NCBI GenBank assembly: GCA_023150375.1
Contig: JAKLLA010000001.1
Coordinates: forward strand, 310,001 to 374,000
Direction: 5' to 3'
DNA length: 64,000 bases
DNA from: Burkholderiaceae bacterium
Lineage (GTDB): Bacteria > Pseudomonadota > Gammaproteobacteria > Burkholderiales > Burkholderiaceae_C
Position 1 is the stretch's first letter. Each line of letters starts with the position of its first letter. The notes under the pieces were generated by a model. The model had not been told where the DNA came from. It made no database searches and saw only the letters and a list, made by a program, of their open reading frames with translations. The position numbers were made by a program, and so were the translations under genes. Of this stretch, positions 24,460 to 32,445 are shown one piece after another.

Positions 24460-26318
24460 GATCCGAAGCCGATGTGCTGGAGGAAGGTTTTCTGGAAGTC
24501 GCTGCGGGAGCTGAGCTCCACGTAGCGGGCCTGGCGGGCGATCTGGGCGGCGCGCTGGCGGCGCTCGCGGCTGCTGAGCATCTGCTGCACGCCCAGGCCG
24601 GCGGCGTTGCCGACCTGCTCGAAGCGGTCGAGTGGCAGGGGCGGCAGCAGGCCGATGGCGCGGGCGCTCTCGACGCGGATGTAGGCGCCAAAGGCCCCGG
24701 CGATGACGAAGCGGTGAATCTGCGACTCGTCCAACCCCGCCTCGGCGCAGAGCAGCCTGACGCCGGTGCGGATGGCGGACTTGGCCAGCTGCACCGCGCG
24801 CACGTCGTTCTGGCTGAAGCGCACCGCGGGGATGCTGCGATGGCGCTCCTCGGTCTCCTCGGCCAGGGTGACGGCGCGCACGCCATCCACCTCGGCGATG
24901 CAAGGATGGCGGCCGGCGACGATGCGCCCGCGCGCGTCGATCCAGCCGGCGCCGACGAAGGCGGCCAGCGCGTCCAGCACGCCGGAGCCGCACAGGCCCA
25001 CGGGCACGACAGCGCCGATGACCTGCAGGCGCAGGGCGTCATCGACGACCTCGACGCGCTCGATCGCGCCCTCGGCCGCACGCATCCCGCTGCCGATGTG
25101 GCCGCCCTCCAGCGCCGGGCCGGAGGGGCAGGAGGCGGACAGGATGCGGCCGTCGTGGATCAGGCTGATCTCGGTGTTGGTTCCCACATCCATGATCAGT
25201 GACACACCGGGCGCCTGCCAGATCGCCTCGGTCGCCAGCAGCGCGGTGACGTGGTCGCCGCCGACGAAGCCGCCGATCGACGGTGCCAGGTGCAGCGCGG
25301 CGCCCGGCCCCAGCGCCAGGCCGAGGCGGTCGGCTGCCACGTCCAGCGGCTCCAGCGCGGCGGCGACGAAGGGCGCACGGCCCAGCTGCGCCACCGGCCA
25401 GCCGGCCAGCAGGTGCTGCATCGCGGTGTTGCCGCAGACCACGGCGTCGGCGATGTCGGTCACCTGCGCGCCCACCGCGCGGGCCAGGTCGTGCGCCAGC
25501 GACTGGATCGCGCCCACCGCGGCGCGGCGCAGGGCCTCGGCGGTGGCGGGCTCCTTGATCGCGTGGTTGATGCGGCTGATCAGGTCCGCGCCCCAGGCCA
25601 CCTGGGGGTTCTCCAACCCCAGGCTGGCCAGGCGCCGGCCGCAGGTGAGATCGACCAGAAAGGCCGCCGCGTTGGTGGTGCCCAGGTCCACCGCCAAACC
25701 CAGCAGCGGCGCCCCCGGGCGGGCGACGCTGGCCACGCTGAGCGGGCCGCCAGCCTCGGCCTGCCGCAGCCGGGCCTGCACCTGCCAGCCGTGCTGCCGC
25801 AAAACACTGGGCAGCTCGGCGCTGGCCGCCCAGTCGATGGTGGTCGGCTGGATCGGCTCAGGTTGCTCGGCCAGCCCACTGCGCAGCCGGTCGGCGTCGC
25901 TCGCCAGATCCTGCAGCGTGGCGGGCGGTAGTGTCAGCTCGATGGCGCTTAGCGAGGGGTCCAGCGGCAGCAGCGCTTCCTCGCCCTCATGACCCCCATG
26001 CGTGCGCACGTCGGCGCGCACGATGGGCGCCAGCGAGCGCGGTGCCACCTCCACCGTCAGGTCCGAACGCGGCTGGATGCAGCAGGCGCGCAGCCACTTG
26101 CGGTGCGCGCCCTCGCCTTCGCGGTGCACCCGGCCCTCGGTGACGCGCACGATGCAGGAGCCGCAGCTGCCGCGTCCGCCGCAGGCGCCGACGATGCGCA
26201 GGCCGGCGCGACGCGCGGCGGCGAAGAGGGTTTCGTCCTCCCGGCACTCGATCTGCCGGTCCAGCGCCGGCACGTCGATGCGGTGCGGACGGTGGGAGGA
26301 TGACGCGGCACTGCTCAT
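24456..26318 (-). CDS. RACE protein, ATP-dependent reactivator of corrinoid proteins
   Basis: This 620-residue protein has an N-terminal 2Fe-2S ferredoxin domain (C46, C52, C55 and C79 or C80; ACGGRGSCGSC), a linker, and a C-terminal ASKHA-like domain (LGLAVDLGTTNAAAFLVDL near 210, VVCGNTAMQHLL, IMDVGTNTEISLI, GLCGSGVLDALAAF, FVIAGAFGAYI). This is the RamA-like or DUF4445 architecture of reductive activators that return inactive cob(II)alamin to cob(I)alamin. It fits beside a corrinoid protein and two methyltransferases. Start ATG 26318 overlaps the upstream stop by 4 bases. Confidence 0.92.
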   Translation of the reverse strand: MSSAASSSHRPHRIDVPALDRQIECREDETLFAAARRAGLRIVGACGGRGSCGSCIVRVTEGRVHREGEGAHRKWLRACCIQPRSDLTVEVAPRSLAPIVRADVRTHGGHEGEEALLPLDPSLSAIELTLPPATLQDLASDADRLRSGLAEQPEPIQPTTIDWAASAELPSVLRQHGWQVQARLRQAEAGGPLSVASVARPGAPLLGLAVDLGTTNAAAFLVDLTCGRRLASLGLENPQVAWGADLISRINHAIKEPATAEALRRAAVGAIQSLAHDLARAVGAQVTDIADAVVCGNTAMQHLLAGWPVAQLGRAPFVAAALEPLDVAADRLGLALGPGAALHLAPSIGGFVGGDHVTALLATEAIWQAPGVSLIMDVGTNTEISLIHDGRILSASCPSGPALEGGHIGSGMRAAEGAIERVEVVDDALRLQVIGAVVPVGLCGSGVLDALAAFVGAGWIDARGRIVAGRHPCIAEVDGVRAVTLAEETEERHRSIPAVRFSQNDVRAVQLAKSAIRTGVRLLCAEAGLDESQIHRFVIAGAFGAYIRVESARAIGLLPPLPLDRFEQVGNAAGLGVQQMLSSRERRQRAAQIARQARYVELSSRSDFQKTFLQHIGFGS

Positions 26319-27064
26319 GCCGCGCCCTGCGCCTCGATCGGAATGGAACCCGCGGCGCGGAAGGCCGGATCCTTCACCAACGCGCAGCGCTCGCGCGAGC
26401 GACAGCTGTCGCAGCGCGACCAGGCCTGCGGCGGCAGGTCCAGGCCCACGCCCTGGACGATGGAGGTCGATTTGGTCGGGTTCATCATCAGCGTGGAAGT
26501 CAGCCGCACGCCGATCTGCTCGGCGCCGGCCAGGTCCAGCACCACCTGCTGGGCCTTCAGTGCCAGGCCAGGGTCGCCGGCGCGCAGTTCACCCGCGACG
26601 CACAGGCCCTGGCGGCGCATGGCGGCGAGCAGGCGGTCCTGCACGCGGCGCGACAGCGCGAAGAGCAGCTCGTTGGCCACGCCGTCCAGCGCCACCGCCA
26701 GCGAGGCGCGGCGCTCGGCGAACAGCGCGCCGATGCGCTGCTCCACCGCATCGCCCACCGTGGCGACCGCGCAGGCCGCGCCGGTGAGCTGCCCGCTGGC
26801 CGGCACCAGCCAGGGCGCTTCCAGCCGCCCGCCCTCCAGCTCCAGCCAGCCGGTGGCGCCGGGGCTGCCCTGCAGCGGCGCGATGCGCCAGCAGGCCCGC
26901 GCGGACAGCAGACCCTCGTCGCGCACCATCTGCAGCGCCTGCTGGCGCAGCGCGACGAACTTCTCGCGCCGCGCCACCATCGCCGGCACGCGGCCCTGCG
27001 CGACGTCCTTCAGGACATCGACATCGAGAAGAAGGTAGACGTCGGTGGGGGAAGCGGCCGTCAT
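26315..27064 (-). CDS. MetH activation-domain-like protein
   Basis: This 249-residue protein resembles stand-alone proteins of the vitamin B12-dependent methionine synthase activation-domain type found with corrinoid methyltransferases. Features: an N-terminal REKFVALRQQALQMVRDEGL helix, ATVGDAVEQRIGALFAERR in the middle, RLTSTLMMNPTKSTSIVQGV near 195-215 (corresponding to the MetH SAM-binding region), and a C-terminal CDSCRSRERC cluster that could bind an iron-sulfur cluster or metal. It may assist reactivation or docking between the corrinoid protein and RACE. The role is inferred from family resemblance. Confidence 0.72.
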   Translation of the reverse strand: MTAASPTDVYLLLDVDVLKDVAQGRVPAMVARREKFVALRQQALQMVRDEGLLSARACWRIAPLQGSPGATGWLELEGGRLEAPWLVPASGQLTGAACAVATVGDAVEQRIGALFAERRASLAVALDGVANELLFALSRRVQDRLLAAMRRQGLCVAGELRAGDPGLALKAQQVVLDLAGAEQIGVRLTSTLMMNPTKSTSIVQGVGLDLPPQAWSRCDSCRSRERCALVKDPAFRAAGSIPIEAQGAA

Positions 27065-27067
27065 CGC

Positions 27068-28342
27068 TCAGCCTGCGTACTTGCGCGCGGCATCGAACAT
27101 CGCCCGCACATTCGGCGTCGGCGTCTCGTCCGGGATGCCGAAGGCGCCGTCCAGGATCAGCTTTCCGCCCTTGCGCCAGACCTCGTCGACCAGGCGCTTC
27201 ACTGCGGCGTCCACCTCGTGTGGCTGGCCGGTGGTGAGCAGCGAGGGCGAGAGGTTGCCGCGCAGCGCGACGCGGTCGCCGAGCACTTCGAAGGCCTTGA
27301 CCATGTCGGTGCGCTCGAACCAGTAGATGCACTTGCCCGGCGGGATGTCCTTGATGACCTCCAGCCGCTTGGTGCAGTCGGCCTCCCACAGCGGCATCGG
27401 GATCAGGTCGGCCTCGATCAGCGTCATCATCAGCCGACGGAAGGAGGGCCACCAGAACTCCTCGAACTGCTTCGGGCTCATGAAGGCGTCCGGCGCCCAG
27501 TGGATCGGGATGAAGACGATCGGGTGGTTGGCCGCCTTCGCGTTGGCGATCGTCATGCGGGCGATGAACACCGCCGCCTTGTCCAGCACCTGCTTGAGCT
27601 TGTCCTTGTGCCGGAACAGGTCCTTCATCATCCCGGTGGCGCCGCGGAAGTAGTCGGCGATGAAGTCGTAGGGTGCGATCGAGTTGCCGCCGTTGATCAG
27701 CGGGAAGCCGGCGGCGTTGATCTTCTGCACCCAGTCCACATGGTTGGCGAAGAAGCGGTTGGTCTCCTCCGCCGCGGCGACGATCTTTTCGAAGGAAGCG
27801 CGCACCTCCGGCAGCGCAAAGGGCCGGATGCCGTTGACCAGGCGGAAGTAGTGCAGCCCGGGGAAGTCCGGCAGCTTGTCGAAACCCGAGAACGCCCCCG
27901 CCACCCGCGGCAGGTAGGTGTGCAGGTAGAAGCCGGTGGGATCGAAGAGGAAGTCGTCGTACTCCTCGGCCTTCATGTACTCGCGGTCGAGGTACTGGAA
28001 GGGCTGCATCGGCCCCACGCCGTGGCCCGGCCACTGCAGCTGCTTGAACTCCAGCAGCTCCAGCGAGCGGCCCATGTTGGTGCCCATCAGCAGCGGGTAG
28101 ACGCCGTCGGGCTCGAACTCGGCGACCACGTCGAAGCAGACCTTCTTCGCCTTGTCGTAGTCGTACATCAGCTCCTGGTAGGTGATGCCGCCATGCGTGG
28201 CCGGCCAGAAGAAGCTCTGCATCGCCACCGGCATGCGGTCGGGCTGCTCCAGCCGGGCGCAGGCCAGGATGCGCTCCCAGCGGGCGTCGTAAGCGGCCTT
28301 GGCGGCGTCGCTCTGTTCGTAGGCGCCGATCATCGTGGTCAT
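27068..28342 (-). CDS. UroD-family corrinoid methyltransferase
   Basis: This 424-residue TIM-barrel protein of the uroporphyrinogen decarboxylase superfamily is in the methyltransferase branch (MtaA, CmuA, MtvB and similar) rather than HemE. Evidence: no HemE signature, neighbours are a corrinoid protein and RACE, and the internal motifs ACARLEQPDRMPVAMQSFFW, INAAGFPLINGGNSIAP, VFIPIHWAPDAFMSPKQFEE and PMPLWEADCTKRLEVI, where Glu/Asp/Cys could hold the catalytic zinc. It probably demethylates an unknown methyl donor onto the corrinoid protein encoded immediately upstream (ATGA overlap). Confidence 0.85.
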   Translation of the reverse strand: MTTMIGAYEQSDAAKAAYDARWERILACARLEQPDRMPVAMQSFFWPATHGGITYQELMYDYDKAKKVCFDVVAEFEPDGVYPLLMGTNMGRSLELLEFKQLQWPGHGVGPMQPFQYLDREYMKAEEYDDFLFDPTGFYLHTYLPRVAGAFSGFDKLPDFPGLHYFRLVNGIRPFALPEVRASFEKIVAAAEETNRFFANHVDWVQKINAAGFPLINGGNSIAPYDFIADYFRGATGMMKDLFRHKDKLKQVLDKAAVFIARMTIANAKAANHPIVFIPIHWAPDAFMSPKQFEEFWWPSFRRLMMTLIEADLIPMPLWEADCTKRLEVIKDIPPGKCIYWFERTDMVKAFEVLGDRVALRGNLSPSLLTTGQPHEVDAAVKRLVDEVWRKGGKLILDGAFGIPDETPTPNVRAMFDAARKYAG

Positions 28343-29013
28343 GCCGCCACCCCCATCCAGTGGCGGCACAGGCCCACGGCCTCGACCGCGTTCACGCCGA
28401 AGGCGTCCGCCCCCGTGTAGGCGCGCACCGTCTCGTCGATCTGGCCGCCGCCGATCATCACCTTGAAGCCGGGGCGGATGCCGGCGGCGTCGAAGGCGGC
28501 AATCGTTTCCTTCATCGAGTCGAAGGCCAGCGTCAGGAAGCCCGACAGGCCCACCACGGTGGGCTGGAAGGCCTTGATCTCGTCGATGAAGGTCTGCACC
28601 GGCACGTCCACGCCGATGTCCTTCACCTCGAAGCCGTTGATGTCGAGCATGAAGGTGACGATGTTCTTGCCGATGTCGTGCAGGTCGCCGTGCACCGTAC
28701 CGATCAGCACCCGGCCGTGCGTCTGCGCCACGCCGCCGCCGGCGGCCTTGATGAGCGGCTTGGCGACCGCGCCGATGGTGTCCAGCATCTCGCCGGCCAG
28801 CACCAGCTCGGGCAGGAAGTACTCGCCCTCCTCGAAGCGCTTGCCGACGATGTCCATCGCCGCGCGACAGAGGTCGAGCACGTGCATCGGGTCCACCTTG
28901 TCCTCCAGCAGGAAGCGGTGGGCCAGCGGCAGCGCGTCGTCCTCGTTCATGTCGGCCAGCCATTCGACGAGCTGGCGCTCCTCATCGGTCCATTCTTCGG
29001 TCGGTTTGGCCAT
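28339..29013 (-). CDS. Corrinoid-binding methyl carrier protein
   Basis: This 224-residue MtaC/MttC/MtvC-like protein has an N-terminal helical cap (LAHRFLLEDKVDPMHVLDLC ... EEGEYFLPELVLAGEML) and a Rossmann B12-binding domain with the base-off signature D110-L-H112-D-I-G115 (GTVHGDLHDIGKNI), GLSGFLTLAF and MIGGGQIDETVRAY. It shuttles the methyl group from the UroD-family enzyme to the pterin methyltransferase. The family is usual in acetogens and methanogens and less common in a denitrifying betaproteobacterium. Confidence 0.95.
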   Translation of the reverse strand: MAKPTEEWTDEERQLVEWLADMNEDDALPLAHRFLLEDKVDPMHVLDLCRAAMDIVGKRFEEGEYFLPELVLAGEMLDTIGAVAKPLIKAAGGGVAQTHGRVLIGTVHGDLHDIGKNIVTFMLDINGFEVKDIGVDVPVQTFIDEIKAFQPTVVGLSGFLTLAFDSMKETIAAFDAAGIRPGFKVMIGGGQIDETVRAYTGADAFGVNAVEAVGLCRHWMGVAA

Positions 29014-29052
29014 GGGTGTCTCCTCGGTGGGTGCTCGGTGGGGGGTTTGAAA

Positions 29053-30504
29053 TCAGGAAGCTGAAGACGGGCTGATCAGCGGGTTGCTCAGCGGGCTGCT
29101 CGGCAGGCTGCGCAGGCCGGCCTCGACGATCACCTGCGCCAGCGTGGCCTCGTTGCGGTGGCCCATCAGGTGGATGCCGGCCACGCCCTCCAGGCGCTGC
29201 AGCGCGTGGATGGTCTCGATGCAGACACGCCGGCCTTCGCTGCGCTGGTCCTCGGCGGCGACGATGCGGGCGATCACCGCGTCGGGCACCGCCACGCCGG
29301 GCACGTGCTCGGCCATCCACTTCAGGCCGCGGGCGCTGGGCAGCGTGCCCACGCCGATCAGCAGCGCGGCGCGGCGGTGCAGGCCGCGGCGGCAGGCCTC
29401 GTCCAGGAAGGCGCGCAGGCGGTCGAGGTCGAAGCAGAACTGGGTCTGGATGAAGCGCGCGCCCGCGTCGATCTTGCGTTCCAGGTTGTCCACCCGGTCC
29501 ACGAAAGGCGGCACGAAGGGGTTGGCGGTGGCGCCCAGGAAGAGCCGCGGCGCCTGCTCCAGCGCCCGGCCGGAGGCGTAGGTGCCGCGCGCCGTCATGC
29601 CCTGCAGCACGCCCAGCAGGTTGACGGCGTCCAGGTCGAACACCGGCTTGGCCTGAGGGTGGTCGCCCTGGCTCACGTCGTCGCCGGTCAGGCAGAGCAC
29701 GTTGCGCACGCCCAGGGCCGCAGCGCCCAGCACGTCGCCCTGCACCGCGATGCGGTTGCGGTCGCGGCAGCCCACCTGGCAGACCGGCTCGAAGCCCGCC
29801 GCCGCCAGCACCGAGGCCGCCGCCACGCTGGACATGTGGCAGTTGCCGCCCGCGCCATCGGTGATGTTGATGGCGTCCACCAGGCCGCGAAAGCGCTCGG
29901 CCCGCGCCAGCAGCACGGCGGGGTCGGGCGAGTCCGGCGGGGCGATCTCCACCGTCACGGCAAAACGCTCGCCGCGCAGCGCATCCTGCAGGGCCGCGTC
30001 GAACGCGCTGACCGGTTCGACCGGCCGCGGCGCGGGCGGCGGGGCGGTCTGCGTCACCGGGGCCGCGCCCGGCTCCGGCTGGATCACCTGGAGCCAGGTC
30101 GAGCGCTCGCTGCGGCGGCGGTCCAGCGGTGCCAGCCAGGGCGCGGCCACCGAGCCGGCACGGCGCTGGCCGTCGCCCGCCTCCAGCCAGGTGCAGCGCT
30201 GCTGCGGCCTGACCTCGCAGCCGCCGTCGGCGCGCACGCCGCCGCAGGGGCCGTTGCGCAGCTGCTTGGCGCAGGTCATCGGGCAGGCCATGCCGGTGTG
30301 GCCCAGCACGCACTGGCCGCACATGCGGCAGTCGAACAGCAGGCCCTTGCCGGCGCGCTCCAGCGGGCGCAACCAGCGCTCGCTGCGCGCCAGCCCCAGG
30401 CCGCGCGCCAGCGGGGCCAGCCGGGGCGCCCAGCGCGCCCCCCAGCGGTACACGCGTGCCAGCCCCGCGGCATGGCGCACCGACCAGCGACGCAGGCTCA
30501 GCAT
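29053..30504 (-). CDS. Methylenetetrahydrofolate reductase with N-terminal Cys domain
   Basis: This 483-residue protein combines an N-terminal Cys-rich domain (about 50-115: FDCRMCGQCVLGHTGMACPM, then CAKQLRNGPCGG), matching the MTHFR_C module that usually belongs to a separate partner, with a MetF TIM barrel (FAVTVEIAPPDSPDP, NITDGAGGNCHMSS, NVLCLTGDDVSQGDHP, GARFIQTQFCFDLDRLRAFL). In this operon it would oxidise methyl-H4F to methylene-H4F, as MetF2 does in chloromethane degraders. Upstream frames begin at TTG 30564; ATG 30504 follows a GGGAG and is preferred. First gene of the corrinoid operon. Confidence 0.88.
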   Translation of the reverse strand: MLSLRRWSVRHAAGLARVYRWGARWAPRLAPLARGLGLARSERWLRPLERAGKGLLFDCRMCGQCVLGHTGMACPMTCAKQLRNGPCGGVRADGGCEVRPQQRCTWLEAGDGQRRAGSVAAPWLAPLDRRRSERSTWLQVIQPEPGAAPVTQTAPPPAPRPVEPVSAFDAALQDALRGERFAVTVEIAPPDSPDPAVLLARAERFRGLVDAINITDGAGGNCHMSSVAAASVLAAAGFEPVCQVGCRDRNRIAVQGDVLGAAALGVRNVLCLTGDDVSQGDHPQAKPVFDLDAVNLLGVLQGMTARGTYASGRALEQAPRLFLGATANPFVPPFVDRVDNLERKIDAGARFIQTQFCFDLDRLRAFLDEACRRGLHRRAALLIGVGTLPSARGLKWMAEHVPGVAVPDAVIARIVAAEDQRSEGRRVCIETIHALQRLEGVAGIHLMGHRNEATLAQVIVEAGLRSLPSSPLSNPLISPSSAS

Positions 30505-30556
30505 GCGCGGGCTCCCGGACGAGGCAGGCGGCAAAAGGAGGGCATGCACTGATTCT

Positions 30557-30683
30557 GGATCCAATCAGATCCAAATGGGATCCAATGCAACCGACCCATC
30601 GAGCAGATCAATGATGACAATCAAATGATCTCCGCCGAAACGGCCGGATCCGCACAAACCCGATGGCGGCGTATGGATCCAAT
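30557..30683. repeat. GATCCAA repeats in the corrinoid-operon / dctP divergent promoter
   Basis: GATCCAA occurs at 30558, 30569 and 30579, spaced 11 and 10 bases apart (about one helical turn), and again at 30676 within the near-palindrome GTATGGATCCAATAC. An inverted repeat AGATCA...TGATCT spans 30605-30631. The patch is much more AT-rich than its surroundings and lies between the divergent operons, so it is probably an operator array for an unidentified regulator. Confidence 0.6.
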
Positions 30684-30824
30684 ACATAGGATCACGCTGA
30701 CGAACCTGTCGGGTTCCCCCCGGTGACCGCCCCCCGGACGGCTGCCAGAATGACCCGGCCGTCGGTGCCCGCCCGCCCCTTCCGGGCGGCCCTGTCGAGG
30801 TCCACAGAACCACCGGAGACGCCC

Positions 30825-31856
30825 ATGAACCGCCGAATCACCCTCTCGCTGGCTGCGGCCGCGACCCTGCTGCTGGCCGGCCCCGTGCGGGCCCAGGAAG
30901 TGACGCTGAAGTTCCACCACATCTGGAACCCGCAGGCCATGGCCGCGCAGCAGGTCATCGCGCCCTGGTGCGCCAAGATCGCGGCGGAGTCGGGCAACCG
31001 GATGAAGTGTCAGGTGCTGCCGGCCATGAGCGGCGGCGGCACGCCGGCGCAGCTGGTCGACCGGGTCAAGGACGGCGTGGACGACCTGATCATCACGCTG
31101 CCGGGCTACACCGCGGGGCGCTTTCCGACCACCGAGGTGTTCGAGCTGCCCTTCATGACCAACTCGGCCGAGGCCGGCGCGCGCGCCACCTGGGACTTCT
31201 TCAACAAGCACTCGCTGCAGGAGTTCCCCGGCACCAAGCTGCTGGCCACCTGGGTGCACGACGAGGGCTACGTCCACACCACCACGAAGCAGGTGAAGAC
31301 GCTGGCCGACTTCCGCGGCCTGAAGATGCGCGCGCCGACCCGGCAGACCAACAAGCTGCTGGCCAAGCTCGGCGCCAGCCCGGTGGGCATGCCGCTGCCC
31401 GCGGTGGTGGACGCGGTGAGCAAGGGCACGATCGACGGCTTCGTGCTGCCCTGGGAGGTGATCCCGCCGCTCAAGCTGCACGAGATGGTCAAGTACCACA
31501 CCGAGACCGACCCGTCGCGCCCGGCGCTGTACAGCGCGGTGTTCGTCTTCGCGATGAACCAGGCGAAGTACGACAGCCTGCCGCCGGACCTGAAGAAGGT
31601 GATCGACGCCAACAGCGGCGCGGCGCTGTCGCAGCAGATCGGCCGCACCTGGGACGCCAGCCAGGCAGCCGGCCGCAAGGCGGCGCAGGAGCGCGGCAAC
31701 GTCTTCTACACCGTGCCGGCGACCGAACTCGACCAGTGGGTGAAGGCCTCGGAGAGCCTGTACGACGACTGGGCCGCCGACATGGACAAGCGCGGCCGCA
31801 ACGGCCGGGCCATGCTGGCCGAGGCGCGCGAGCTGCTCGCGCGCTACCGCAAGTAA
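30825..31856 (+). CDS. TRAP transporter substrate-binding protein (DctP family)
   Basis: This 343-residue periplasmic solute receptor starts at ATG 30825 with a Sec signal (MNRRITLSLAAAATLLLAGP, cleavage near RAQEV). DctP-family features are FHHIWNPQAMAAQQVIAPWC, GRFPTTEVFELPFMTNSAEA, LRGLKMRAPTR-like FRGLKMRAPTRQTNKLLAKL (the Arg contacts a ligand carboxylate) and GTIDGFVLPWEVIP. The ligand is therefore probably an organic acid. It is divergent from the corrinoid operon with a shared promoter region, so the ligand may be the methylated substrate. Confidence 0.93.
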   Translation: MNRRITLSLAAAATLLLAGPVRAQEVTLKFHHIWNPQAMAAQQVIAPWCAKIAAESGNRMKCQVLPAMSGGGTPAQLVDRVKDGVDDLIITLPGYTAGRFPTTEVFELPFMTNSAEAGARATWDFFNKHSLQEFPGTKLLATWVHDEGYVHTTTKQVKTLADFRGLKMRAPTRQTNKLLAKLGASPVGMPLPAVVDAVSKGTIDGFVLPWEVIPPLKLHEMVKYHTETDPSRPALYSAVFVFAMNQAKYDSLPPDLKKVIDANSGAALSQQIGRTWDASQAAGRKAAQERGNVFYTVPATELDQWVKASESLYDDWAADMDKRGRNGRAMLAEARELLARYRK

Positions 31857-31880
31857 GCCGGCGCGCCTGAGAGGTTGCCG

Positions 31881-32384
31881 ATGCAGCACTGGCTGGAACG
31901 CCTGTCACGCGGGTTCGCCGCCCTCGGCGCACTGGTCGCGCTGGGCGTGGCCGGCATGACGGTGGTGAGCATCGCCGGGCGATCGCTGTGGAGCCGGCCG
32001 ATCCCGGGCGATGTCGAGCTGACCCAGTTCGGCATCGCGCTGTGCATCTCGCTGTGCCTGCCCTGGGCGCAGGTGCGGCGGGCGAACATCGTGGTGGACT
32101 TCTTCACCCAGCGCCTGTCCGGGCGGTCCACGCAGCGGCTCGACGCGGTGGGGGCCGCCCTGCTGGGCGCGATGTGCCTGCTGCTGGCCTGGCGCAGCGC
32201 GGTCGGCGCGATGTCGGTGGCCGAGGCCGGCGAGGCCTCGATGATCCTGGACCTGCCGATGTGGTGGGTCTACGCCTCGCTGGTGCCCGGGCTGGCGCTG
32301 TCCGGCCTGGTGGCGCTGGTGCAGGCCGCGCAACTCGCGCGCGGGGCGCCGGTGGGCGGCGCAGACGCCGGCTTGCCCTCCTGA
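31881..32384 (+). CDS. TRAP transporter small membrane subunit (DctQ family)
   Basis: This 167-residue protein has four hydrophobic segments (about 15-35, 52-70, 91-108, 128-150) and the family pattern GRSLWSRPIPGDVELTQFGI and LPWAQVRRANIVVDFF. The upstream in-frame TTG at 31875 is also possible, but GAGAGG at 31869-31874 is better spaced for ATG 31881. It forms the membrane complex with DctM. Confidence 0.9.
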   Translation: MQHWLERLSRGFAALGALVALGVAGMTVVSIAGRSLWSRPIPGDVELTQFGIALCISLCLPWAQVRRANIVVDFFTQRLSGRSTQRLDAVGAALLGAMCLLLAWRSAVGAMSVAEAGEASMILDLPMWWVYASLVPGLALSGLVALVQAAQLARGAPVGGADAGLPS

Positions 32385-32445
32385 GCCGGCCGATCCGGCT
32401 GCACCGCCCGCCCCCACCCCGCGCCACACCTCGAGGCAGAGCGAC

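Noticed and set aside
27068-28342. Annotation as uroporphyrinogen decarboxylase HemE
   Set aside because: It lacks the N-terminal HemE Arg motif and sits in a corrinoid methyltransferase operon, so the methyltransferase branch is more likely.
30505-30824. Cobalamin riboswitch in front of the corrinoid operon
   Set aside because: No B12-box-like GCCACTG sequence or extended conserved stems were seen; the region holds short GATCCAA repeats instead.
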